A model generated the notes under the pieces. The model saw only the letters and a list, made by a program, of their open reading frames with translations, did not search any database and was not told the origin of the DNA. Positions 1 to 5,044 of a stretch of 7,037 nucleotides of DNA are shown here, piece by piece. A program made the translations under genes and the position numbers. Positions within the stretch are counted from its first letter, which is position 1. Each line of letters begins with the position of its first letter. The stretch comes from an archaeon (GTDB taxonomy: Archaea; Thermoproteota; Nitrososphaeria; Nitrososphaerales; Nitrosopumilaceae), in NCBI GenBank assembly GCA_005240025.1, contig SBBK01000140.1, positions 1-7,037 of the forward strand, in the 5' to 3' direction.

Positions 1-62
1 AAAATAATTTCGAAAAAATAACTTGCATTTGAGTTTTAGACAATGAGATGTTTGAGAATACG

Positions 63-383
63 ATGACTACAAATAGCAAGAAAGTAAAATGGTCTTACTG
101 GTGTTACTGTTAGAACAGCCAGAGATCACAACAGTGAGCGAAAAGGAACGGTTATACCGCAGAAGCTTAGTAAACACCTTGGCATAAAACCTAAAACCAA
201 ATTAATCGTGTTTGTCATAAACAACCACATTGTAATGAGGAGTTAGATGTGTTTGACATCAAAAAAGAATGGGGCGGTATTTTTCAGAGTATCAGCAAGA
301 AAAGTTTGAAACTAGGAAAGAGCGATATATCTGCAATGATCAAATCATACCGAAGGTTGAAACACAAAAAACCGAAAACCTAA
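63..383 (+). pseudogene. Decayed AbrB/MazE-like antitoxin
   Basis: Seen: three frame segments join into one antitoxin-like protein of about 106 residues. ATG at 63 gives MTTNSKKVK; frame then shifts near 90 into a segment reading GLTGVTVRTARD and later GTVIPQKLSKHLGIKPKTKL, ending at a TAG at 244-246. A second shift near 242 leads to LDVFDIKKEWGGIF and a Lys/Arg-rich tail closing at TAA 381-383. Known: the 'G-T-V-I-P-x-x-L...LGI-K-P-x-T-K-L' pattern is the swapped-hairpin DNA-binding core of AbrB/SpoVT/MazE antitoxins, and the Trp-containing helical tail normally binds the toxin. Inferred: two compensating frameshifts make it non-functional, since no single frame covers both the DNA-binding and toxin-binding parts. 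A PIN toxin remnant follows after 4 nt, as expected for an antitoxin-toxin operon. Bases 1-62 hold nothing else I can name; a weak TATA-like TTTTAGA lies near 34-40, at the right distance for a leaderless start at 63. Confidence 0.8.
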
Positions 384-387
384 CCAT

Positions 388-783
388 GTGTTGAGGCTCG
401 TTCTTGATACCAGCGTTTTAGTGAATGCAATAGTTTGTGATAGAAAATCCAGAAAGTTGTCCCAAAAAGGAATTGATGGTATATATCAAATGTTGATGTC
501 TGGGGGAATTTTGGATAAACTTTCTGAGGTTCTTCAAAGACAAATTAAAAATGATCGATGATGACATTATCAAAATAATGTCTGCACTAATGCAAACAGG
601 AGAAAATATCCGGGTCACATCGAATTATATAGTCATAAATAATGGTCCTGATGACAATCTCATAATCAATACTGCACATATGGTGATGGACCATGGTTTC
701 TGGCGATAAAGATCTAAAGAACCTCAAATTTTCGAAAGATTAGAATTGTATCGGTAGACGAAATGCTAAAAATACTGCAATGG
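388..783 (+). pseudogene. Decayed PIN-domain toxin (VapC-like ribonuclease)
   Basis: Seen: starting from GTG 388 (or TTG 391), one frame reads VLRLVLDTSVLVNAIV and continues to a TGA at 559-561. A second frame, entered around 530-545, carries DDDIIKIM and then NGPDDNLIINTA, ending at TAA 707-709. A third carries VSGDKDLKNLKFSK and stops at TAG 741-743. A fourth carries RIVSVDEMLKIL. Known: these blocks match in order the PIN fold of the COG1569-type toxins: the first catalytic Asp in 'VLDTsVLV' (codon at 406), the 'PDDN' acidic motif, the 'SGDKDL' motif and the final 'RIVS..E.L' strand. Family members are about 130-140 aa; the joined remnant is about 132 codons. Inferred: at least three frameshifts make this a dead gene, although the acidic metal-binding residues still read correctly. 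The exact 3' end is uncertain because the last frame runs on into the antisense of the next gene. Confidence 0.83.
768..772 (-). terminator. Possible T-run terminator after signal peptidase gene
   Basis: Five consecutive T on the minus strand about 25 nt beyond the signal peptidase stop. Archaeal RNA polymerase can terminate at T-runs without a hairpin. The run is short and lies in AT-rich decayed DNA, so this is weak. Confidence 0.22.
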
Positions 784-796
784 CTCTCAATTTCGT

Positions 797-1435
797 TTAC
801 GATGGGTGATCCTTCTTTTCATCATCGGGTTTTTTATCTAAATCAAACTTGGAATCACTATATTCAAAATCCGGAGTCTTGGCAAATTCCTCCTTTACAG
901 TAGACTCGGCAGGCACAGTCTCGAATTTTGGCTTGTCTTTTTTGCTCTTTGAGTATTGTTTTACTATCATTATCCCAACAATCACTGCTATTATGATGTA
1001 GTTGATTGGAGGAGTGAGAATTCTTGTCACATAACCAATTTGCTGAATCACGTGGGCAACTTTGCCGATATATTCTTCTTCTGTGATGGGATAGTCCGTA
1101 CCGGGAATTGATACTGGATTTGCGTCTCCCCTAGTCCTAATTGTTCTTGGGTCGTCATCTAATATTGCCTCAACGCGATGCACTATGACCCTGTCGTGGC
1201 CGTTTGGCCTATTGAACACTATGATGTCGCCTACCTGGATATCCTCAAACGGTATGTTTCCGTTTACCACAAGCACATCGTATATCTCCAATACCGGGAC
1301 CATGCTTCCACTCGACACAACATAAAACGGGTTTTGGGTTCCAAAAATTATCTGGAGACCAATCCATATTGCGGCAACGCCTACTGCCACAATAATGATG
1401 TCCTTTACGATGTTTTTTGTGGTGGATCTTTTCAT
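797..1435 (-). CDS. Type I signal peptidase (archaeal/ER type)
   Basis: Membrane protease that removes signal peptides from Sec-exported proteins on the outer face of the cytoplasmic membrane. Numbered from ATG 1435 (212 aa), there is an N-terminal membrane helix at about 10-32, the catalytic Ser44 in VSSGSMVPV, His86 in VIVHRV, Asp104 in TRGDAN, a second membrane helix at about 143-159 and a charged Lys/Asp/Glu-rich tail of about 50 residues. Known: archaeal and Sec11 signal peptidases use His where bacterial LepB uses Lys, so this is the Ser-His(-Asp) class. Start choice: the frame is open to an ATG at 1489, but that would overlap the upstream gene by 53 nt; ATG 1435 begins 1 nt after that gene's TAA and puts the membrane helix close to the N terminus. 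It is the second gene of a tightly coupled operon. The long soluble tail after the second helix is a less usual feature. Confidence 0.93.
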   Translation of the reverse strand: MKRSTTKNIVKDIIIVAVGVAAIWIGLQIIFGTQNPFYVVSSGSMVPVLEIYDVLVVNGNIPFEDIQVGDIIVFNRPNGHDRVIVHRVEAILDDDPRTIRTRGDANPVSIPGTDYPITEEEYIGKVAHVIQQIGYVTRILTPPINYIIIAVIVGIMIVKQYSKSKKDKPKFETVPAESTVKEEFAKTPDFEYSDSKFDLDKKPDDEKKDHPS

Positions 1436-1436
1436 G

Positions 1437-2135
1437 TTACAGCTTGTTTCCACAGGTTTCACAAAACTTGGAGCCCTGCTTGTTTTCAAAATTGCACCTG
1501 GGGCATATTGTGGCCTGTGTATCTCCTAAGAGTATTATCTCTCCGATCTTTTTTATTCTAGACCACTCTACTGACTGGTCTTGGCCGTCGTTTTTCGTCA
1601 CAATTAATACGACTTTGTGTGCAGAATCTACTCCAACCTGCTTTGCAACACCGACCCTTTTTGCATTTGAGTCATATACCGGCATTCCAGTAATGGAGCT
1701 AAACGATTCAACTGCAGACTGTGTTGGAGCAGGTTCTGAGGCAGGCATGATCGTTTGGGGGCTGGGCTGCTCAAACGATGCTGTTGGTTTTGCCAGTCCT
1801 ATCTCTGCCTGCTGGTTCTGTTTTTGAAACTCTCTGTACTCTGCTATTGTGGAACCACAAATTGTACACACGTACTGGCCGCGTTCTTGCAAAATCAGGT
1901 TCTGGGCAACCTCTTCGTTTGGATTTTCGTATTCGATCTTGGGGCTGCCTTCATAGTCTTTTTCGCAGGTGTTACAGTAATATTTTGAAATCCGCTCAGT
2001 GTCTAGTCTTCCCATCGGTGCCAAAAACAGATCCGGGCCCCCCAAGTTTCCCTTTCTTTGCTGGTCGTCAGATATCTGTGCCATCACATAGCCGCCTGAC
2101 CCCCGCAGCTTTTTCAGACGTAACTCTGAACTCAT
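1437..2135 (-). CDS. Zinc-ribbon / PRC-barrel / zinc-ribbon protein
   Basis: Uncharacterised cytoplasmic protein of 232 aa. From Met at 2135: a first ribbon with CNTC (Cys54, Cys57) and CTIC (Cys90, Cys93); a Gln/Pro/Ala/Ser-rich linker at about 103-145; a PRC-barrel-like domain at about 146-205 (GMPVYDSNAKRVG, then VVLIVTKNDG and WSRIKKIGEIILL); and a C-terminal ribbon with CPRC (Cys211, Cys214) and CETC (Cys225, Cys228). Known: PRC-barrels are small beta domains found in photosynthetic reaction-centre H subunits, RimM and many archaeal proteins; double CxxC knuckles bind Zn. Start: the frame is open to ATG 2249, but that would overlap the divergent thioredoxin start and place the promoter inside the gene. 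ATG 2135 lies about 27 nt from a TATA-like box, fitting a leaderless mRNA; Met at 2084 is less likely. Co-transcribed with the signal peptidase (1-nt gap), which suggests but does not prove an envelope or protein-quality role. The biochemical function is unknown. Confidence 0.85.
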   Translation of the reverse strand: MSSELRLKKLRGSGGYVMAQISDDQQRKGNLGGPDLFLAPMGRLDTERISKYYCNTCEKDYEGSPKIEYENPNEEVAQNLILQERGQYVCTICGSTIAEYREFQKQNQQAEIGLAKPTASFEQPSPQTIMPASEPAPTQSAVESFSSITGMPVYDSNAKRVGVAKQVGVDSAHKVVLIVTKNDGQDQSVEWSRIKKIGEIILLGDTQATICPRCNFENKQGSKFCETCGNKL

Positions 2136-2157
2136 CGACTGAACTTTGGCCAATCTC

Positions 2158-2166
2158 CATTTAAGT
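2158..2166 (-). promoter_or_regulatory. TATA-like box for zinc-ribbon/PRC operon
   Basis: On the minus strand the sequence reads ACTTAAATG. Its centre (about 2162) is 27 nt from the A of ATG 2135, the canonical archaeal TATA-to-initiation distance. It therefore predicts a leaderless transcript and supports that start codon over the longer reading. Confidence 0.6.
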
Positions 2167-2197
2167 ATGTTGCATTCTTGGAAAATGGCCTTAACGC

Positions 2198-2206
2198 ATT
2201 TATGTG
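2198..2206 (+). promoter_or_regulatory. trxA: TATA-like box for thioredoxin gene
   Basis: ATTTATGTG on the plus strand, centred near 2202 and about 33 nt before ATG 2235. It would start transcription around 2228-2230 and leave a leader of only a few bases, without a Shine-Dalgarno sequence. It shares the 99-bp divergent spacer (2136-2234) with the minus-strand operon. Confidence 0.42.
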
Positions 2207-2234
2207 TCCATGTTTGGACGAATCTTGATACAAA

Positions 2235-2567
2235 ATGGCACTGGATCATATTTCAAACGCAAGAGAATGGCAAGCCAAGGTCATAGATTCATCAAACCCA
2301 GTATTTGTGGACTTTTGGGCAGAATGGTGCGGACCATGCAGGATGGTAGGGCCGGTAGTAGAAGAACTGGCAAAAGACTATGACGGCAAGGTAAGCTTTG
2401 TCAAGGTAAACGTTGATGAGGCAAATGAACTTGCGGCAAAGTACAACATCTTTTCAATCCCAACTCTGATGCTAATTCACAAGGGCCAGGTAATAGCACA
2501 ACAGGTAGGTGCGGCATCAAAGGAGTCCTACAAAAACATGATTGAAAGAGCACTATCAAAATCCTAA
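2235..2567 (+). CDS. trxA: Thioredoxin
   Basis: Small cytoplasmic dithiol-disulfide oxidoreductase that reduces protein disulfides, normally recharged by thioredoxin reductase. It is 110 aa, the usual full length for a single thioredoxin domain. Seen: the strand FVDFWAEWCGPCRM with active-site Cys32 and Cys35 (WCGPC), conserved Asp26, the strand VSFVKVNVDE, and the cis-proline loop FSIPTLML with Pro76. No signal peptide is visible, so it is cytoplasmic. ATG 2235 is the natural start, with family-typical spacing to the first strand and a TATA-like box upstream. The neighbours are Cys-rich zinc-ribbon proteins, so a role in keeping those thiols reduced is possible, but this is only an inference from position. 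No reductase gene is in the window. Confidence 0.96.
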   Translation: MALDHISNAREWQAKVIDSSNPVFVDFWAEWCGPCRMVGPVVEELAKDYDGKVSFVKVNVDEANELAAKYNIFSIPTLMLIHKGQVIAQQVGAASKESYKNMIERALSKS

Positions 2568-2572
2568 ATCCC

Positions 2573-2596
2573 TTTTTAAAGCCAAAATAGTTATAG
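2573..2596 (+). promoter_or_regulatory. Candidate TATA elements for the helical zinc-ribbon gene
   Basis: Two AT-rich cores lie between the thioredoxin stop and ATG 2617: TTTTTAAAG (2573-2581), predicting a start of transcription near 2604 with a leader of about 13 nt, and TTATAG (2591-2596), predicting one close to the ATG itself. The T5 run in the first could also help terminate the thioredoxin transcript. I cannot choose between them, and read-through from thioredoxin is also possible. Confidence 0.4.
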
Positions 2597-2616
2597 TGGA
2601 TTCTTCAATTCTTTTC

Positions 2617-3126
2617 ATGTCTTTAGGCGAAGTAGACACCCTGAATCTTCTAGCTGAAAAGCTGGACAACCTGTTCAAGGACTCGCAAGGATACTATGAA
2701 TCGTTTCTGGATGCAAACACCATGTACAAGCAGGGCAAGCTATCAGACAAAGAATTCTTTGAAAAAATGGGCGACTACATCGTTGCATATTCGGCACTAG
2801 AGTTTTTGGCAATCAAGGTGATCTTTGAGATGAAAAAGGCGCTAGACAGAGCAGGCAAAGGCAATCTTGGGATGACTCAGTCACCTGGACTGATGCCAGG
2901 CATTGGACCTGGCATGGGAATGTCTGGAAGAGTTCCCGTAATGCCGGCGCAGACACCTGGCATGCCGCCTTCTGTGGTATCTGCAAGAGATGCTTTTAGC
3001 TCTCCTGGCACCCTTCCTGCACCTGATCCTGCCATGATGCCACGAACAAAAAACACCTGCAGGAGCTGTGGTTCTGAGATAAGGGCCGGTGCCAAGTTTT
3101 GCACTAAATGCGGTACGAAACTCTAA
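2617..3126 (+). CDS. Helical protein with Met/Pro/Gly linker and C-terminal zinc ribbon
   Basis: Uncharacterised protein of 169 aa from ATG 2617. Three parts are visible. Residues 1 to about 83 are amphipathic helices (SLGEVDTLNLLAEKLDNLF onward) with no recognised enzyme motif. Residues about 85-143 are a low-complexity linker rich in Met, Pro and Gly (for example PGIGPGMGMSGR and TPGMPPS). The tail is a zinc knuckle pair, CRSCG...FCTKCG, with Cys148, Cys151, Cys162 and Cys165. Start: the frame extends to ATG 2542, inside the thioredoxin gene, but ATG 2617 avoids the overlap, follows TATA-like cores and begins a clean helix. No signal peptide is seen. Its last codons interlock with the convergent gene on the other strand. 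Helical N-terminus plus flexible linker plus zinc ribbon suggests an adaptor or assembly role, but I do not know its function. Confidence 0.82.
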   Translation: MSLGEVDTLNLLAEKLDNLFKDSQGYYESFLDANTMYKQGKLSDKEFFEKMGDYIVAYSALEFLAIKVIFEMKKALDRAGKGNLGMTQSPGLMPGIGPGMGMSGRVPVMPAQTPGMPPSVVSARDAFSSPGTLPAPDPAMMPRTKNTCRSCGSEIRAGAKFCTKCGTKL

Positions 3127-3821
3127 TCTTGTGTAGTTCCGCACTCGGTACAAAATTTTGCTGCAACTGAAAGCCGTGCGCCGCACTCTGAGCAAAACTT
3201 TACGTTAGAATCTGTTACCTTGTTGACGTTTCCATACATGCCGGTGTTTCTTACCGCACCTGTCGGTTCGTAGTGTTCCTCATCGATTATCTCGACTGGT
3301 GCAAAGTCTCTTTCCTCGACATATGACATCATCCTTGGTATGGTGTTTGACTTGTCTTTTGGGTCGGGGATCATGTCTGCAAGCCAAAACGAATAGCGCA
3401 TAAGCGTAAGCTCAGGTGTAGAAAATGCAAGTGTGTGGGACGACATGTAGTCTTGGGCAGCCTGCTTTCCGTTGAAAACCTTCATGGAGTTAATCCTCCT
3501 TGATAATGTATAATGTTTGCTGGGGATGCTGCTCAATCTTGGGTGGCAGTCAGAGTCGGTTCTTGTGGAACTTGCAAATGCAAGCTGATATGTGTCCTGC
3601 AAGATTTCCAGCGGTAGAGCGGACGATGGCAAATTGCGGAACCAAGTCTTCGGGATAAACCAGCCTAAAGCACCGTTTATCTCCACAGTAAAGCAGCCAC
3701 CCATTTTTTGAATTGCGAATTCTTCATGATTTGCCAAAAATTCTATTGCTTGAAGCATGGCATCACATTCATGCATTTTACCATCAGAGAATTGAATTCC
3801 GTGTTTTGATGGAAGTTCCAT
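3123..3821 (-). CDS. Unknown protein with C-terminal zinc ribbon
   Basis: Uncharacterised protein of 232 aa from ATG 3821. The main body (1 to about 200) is a mixed alpha/beta sequence with aromatic-rich stretches (GCFTVEINGALGWFIPKTWF, then MRYSFWLADMIPDP) and no motif I recognise. The tail is a zinc ribbon: CSECG...FCTECG, with Cys210, Cys213, Cys224 and Cys227. There is no signal peptide or membrane segment. Start is uncertain: the same frame is open upstream to a GTG at 3887 (254 aa) and on to a stop at 3945. I prefer ATG 3821 because the GTG lies only 2 nt from a strong hairpin and the extra 22 residues look unremarkable. A GGAGG on the minus strand at 3867-3863 has no start codon at the right distance. 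The gene is convergent with its neighbour, the two reading frames overlapping by 4 nt. Confidence 0.72.
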   Translation of the reverse strand: MELPSKHGIQFSDGKMHECDAMLQAIEFLANHEEFAIQKMGGCFTVEINGALGWFIPKTWFRNLPSSALPLEILQDTYQLAFASSTRTDSDCHPRLSSIPSKHYTLSRRINSMKVFNGKQAAQDYMSSHTLAFSTPELTLMRYSFWLADMIPDPKDKSNTIPRMMSYVEERDFAPVEIIDEEHYEPTGAVRNTGMYGNVNKVTDSNVKFCSECGARLSVAAKFCTECGTTQD

Positions 3822-3889
3822 TTGTAGGAATTTTTCGTGTTTGTATTGCAGGTAATTTTTTTCCTCCAAAAAGGAAACCGCTCTCACAC

Positions 3890-3914
3890 CAGAAAGCCGG
3901 GTCCGGCATTTCTG
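3890..3914. repeat. Inverted repeat / strong hairpin
   Basis: CAGAAAGCCGG (3890-3900) and CCGGC-A-TTTCTG (3903-3914) are complementary apart from one unpaired A at 3908. As RNA this would form a 10-bp stem with a 4-base loop and one bulge. It lies in the gap between the hicA remnant and the zinc-ribbon gene, both on the minus strand. It could be a transcription boundary, part of a leader, or the trace of a mobile element; nothing decides between these. Confidence 0.6.
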
Positions 3915-3948
3915 CTGATTCGGAATCTGGATAGGCAGACGGGGTCAG

Positions 3949-3954
3949 AAAAAA
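3949..3954 (-). terminator. T6 run after hicA remnant
   Basis: Six T on the minus strand start 2 nt past the hicA stop codon. T-runs immediately after stop codons are the usual archaeal terminator form. The hairpin at 3890-3914 lies a further 35 nt downstream on the same strand. Confidence 0.42.
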
Positions 3955-3955
3955 T

Positions 3956-4165
3956 CTACAGGAATCTTACAAAGTCTTCTGAAATTCCAGATTGAGCAAG
4001 AATACTTCTCAACGCAGGCATTGCAAGCGGGGAATGTCGCGGTACGGAAATTATCTTTCCATCCTTTTTCAAAATCAAGTGACTACCTCATTGTCTTGTT
4101 ACTTCAAAGCCAAATTTATTTAGAATTTTTATTACTTTGCGCCAATCATGGTTGTAAAGACTCAT
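3956..4165 (-). pseudogene. hicA: Decayed HicA-family mRNA interferase toxin
   Basis: Seen: reading from ATG 4165 gives MSLYNHDWRKVIKILNKFGF and EVTRQ, then an in-frame TGA at codon 26 (4090-4088), then GSHLILKKDGKIISVPRH, SPLAMPALRSILAQSGIS and EDFVRFL, stopping at TAG 3958-3956. Apart from the TGA the frame is continuous for 69 residues, the normal HicA length. Known: HicA is a small double-stranded-RNA-binding-like ribonuclease whose catalytic His sits in the 'GSHxxl' motif, here His29, followed by the 'VPRHsp...gtl..I..qaGis...F' pattern. Inferred: the stop probably came from CGA to TGA, since family members often carry Arg or Lys there, and it cuts the protein off 3 codons before the catalytic His. 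The remnant of its antitoxin hicB lies 3 nt upstream in the same orientation. Restart downstream of the TGA would not give a whole fold. Confidence 0.88.
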
Positions 4166-4168
4166 GGT

Positions 4169-4377
4169 CTATTTTCGTGAAATTTCGACAGCAATTGTTC
4201 CTGATTTGGAAGACTCGCTGATTTCCTCTAAAACCAGCTCAATGGCTTCGATCATGCTGGCTTTTAGTTCATCTAATGTCTTTCCTTCACTGATCGCCCA
4301 AGGAAGCTCAAGACACTGTCCTGCAAGCCTTCGGGGTGCTCAATGACTTTAACGTGATAGACCTGAACTGTTTCCAT
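4169..4377 (-). pseudogene. hicB: Decayed HicB-family antitoxin
   Basis: Seen: ATG 4377 begins METVQVYHVKVIEHPEG; around 4322-4328 the frame changes and the continuation reads GQCLELPWAISEGKTLDEL, then KASMIEAIELVLEE and a short tail to TAG 4171-4169. Adding one base (for example a T, giving EGFAGQCLELP) restores exactly 70 codons including the stop. Known: 'G-x-x-x-Q-C-L-E-L-P-x-A-x-S-x-G-x-T-x-x-E-A/L...AIEL.LEE' is the partial RNase-H-like fold of HicB antitoxins. This short form lacks a separate DNA-binding domain. Inferred: a one-base deletion inactivated it. As it stands the reading frame from 4377 continues out of phase and soon ends. The order antitoxin then toxin, 3 nt apart, is an intact operon layout with both genes dead. 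Confidence 0.87.
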
Positions 4378-4394
4378 ACTGTGTTTTCTCCGTC

Positions 4395-4404
4395 ATAAAT
4401 AATG
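4395..4404 (-). promoter_or_regulatory. TATA-like box upstream of hicB remnant
   Basis: CATTATTTAT on the minus strand lies about 20-27 nt before ATG 4377, fitting a leaderless or nearly leaderless transcript. The rest of the gap up to the next gene (to 4529) is AT-rich and shows no coding sequence or RNA I can identify. Confidence 0.42.
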
Positions 4405-4529
4405 ATTACCTTGTTTTGCTTTGTCGACTAATTTCGAAATTCAGAGTTAACAAGCATAATTTTGATCTAGTAAACACGCTCAGCTGTTTTGCCCACATTA
4501 ATGCAACAGAACCGTCCTGAATAATGTTT

Positions 4530-4967
4530 TTACTGTTTTTGTGACAATGACTCGATTCTCCCTTTGTATTTTTCTCTGTAAAGGCCCCTGCAAGAGGTAC
4601 AACAAAAAAATCGCTCAAAGCCACCAAACCTGAGCATGCTTGGTTTTCCGTGAACCGGACCATCACAATAATCGCATTTTAGATGAATTAGCATCTCTTT
4701 TGTTATCTTGACGCCATGATTTCTTATTGTGTTTGTTCTTATGTGATCAAGTTTTTGTCCTGTTTTGTTTTCAAGCTTGCCAAGATCAATTACCGGCAAG
4801 ACAGCCTTTATCAAACCAATACTCACAAGTCTGTCATATCTTGATTTTACTGTGGGCGTGCTGATCTTTATTTCTCGTGAAATCTGCCTAAACGACTTGC
4901 GTCCGTCCTTGCTAAGCGATTCCAAAATTGCTACATCAGTGTCATCAAGTCTGAATGGCAACAACAT
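4530..4967 (-). CDS. AsnC-type HTH regulator with TRASH metal-sensing domain (CopT-like)
   Basis: Predicted copper- or heavy-metal-responsive DNA-binding protein of 145 aa. Residues about 6-55 are an AsnC/Lrp winged helix (LDDTDVAILESLSKDGRKSF, then recognition helix STPTVKSRYDRLV). A linker follows, and residues about 95-137 form a TRASH domain: CDYC (Cys98, Cys101), 20 residues, then CCTSC (Cys122, Cys123, Cys126) in an aromatic context. It lacks the C-terminal RAM ligand domain of true Lrp proteins; the TRASH domain replaces it. Known: the TRASH fold binds metal through its Cys residues, and the HTH-TRASH protein CopT of Sulfolobus is encoded beside a copper ATPase and controls it. Here the gene is divergent from copA with a 77-bp spacer holding a perfect palindrome, so it is probably the local copper regulator, perhaps also controlling itself. 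ATG 4967 is the only good start. The metal identity is inferred from the neighbour. Confidence 0.9.
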   Translation of the reverse strand: MLLPFRLDDTDVAILESLSKDGRKSFRQISREIKISTPTVKSRYDRLVSIGLIKAVLPVIDLGKLENKTGQKLDHIRTNTIRNHGVKITKEMLIHLKCDYCDGPVHGKPSMLRFGGFERFFCCTSCRGLYREKYKGRIESLSQKQ

Positions 4968-4990
4968 GATTGGTAGCAGGCATTTAATGA

Positions 4991-5008
4991 ACTTTACAAT
5001 TGTAAAGT
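4991..5008. promoter_or_regulatory. Perfect 18-bp palindrome, candidate operator of the HTH-TRASH regulator
   Basis: ACTTTACAATTGTAAAGT reads identically on both strands; flanking bases break the symmetry. It lies in the 77-bp spacer between the divergent regulator and copA, ending about 6 nt before the copA TATA-like box. On the minus strand its TTGTAAAG half is itself TATA-like and about 35 nt from the regulator's ATG. A dimeric winged-helix protein would suit such a site. Role inferred. Confidence 0.66.
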
Positions 5009-5013
5009 ATCCT

Positions 5014-5023
5014 GTTTAACTAT
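5014..5023 (+). promoter_or_regulatory. copA: TATA-like box for copA
   Basis: GTTTAACTAT, centred about 27 nt before ATG 5045, matches archaeal TATA spacing for a leaderless copA transcript. The palindrome at 4991-5008 lies immediately upstream, where a bound regulator could block or assist TBP/TFB binding. Confidence 0.55.
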
Positions 5024-5044
5024 GTTTTATTCCAAAAATAAGAC

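Noticed and set aside
418..618. Minus-strand ORF of 66 aa
   Set aside because: Antisense to the PIN toxin remnant; it has no recognisable motif and its codons mirror the PIN sequence.
1178..1827. Two overlapping plus-strand ORFs (127 and 136 aa)
   Set aside because: Antisense shadows of the signal peptidase and zinc-ribbon/PRC genes, which have clear family motifs on the minus strand.
2136..2249. Extended N terminus of the zinc-ribbon/PRC protein
   Set aside because: It would overlap the thioredoxin start and contain the operon's own TATA-like box; the segment has no domain character.
2881..3040. Possible tandem repeat in the Pro/Gly/Met linker coding region
   Set aside because: The composition is biased but there is no regular repeat unit at DNA or protein level.
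2877..3195. Two minus-strand ORFs (75 and 104 aa), one Pro/Gly-rich and one Arg-rich
   Set aside because: They mirror the low-complexity linker of the plus-strand gene; compositional artefacts.
3890..3960. Possible tRNA or small RNA suggested by GC-rich folded sequence
   Set aside because: I could not build a cloverleaf or find a T-loop or acceptor-stem pairing; only the simple hairpin is supported.
4406..4666. Minus-strand ORF of 86 aa
   Set aside because: Overlaps the TRASH-regulator gene in another frame and its non-overlapping tail has no family signature.
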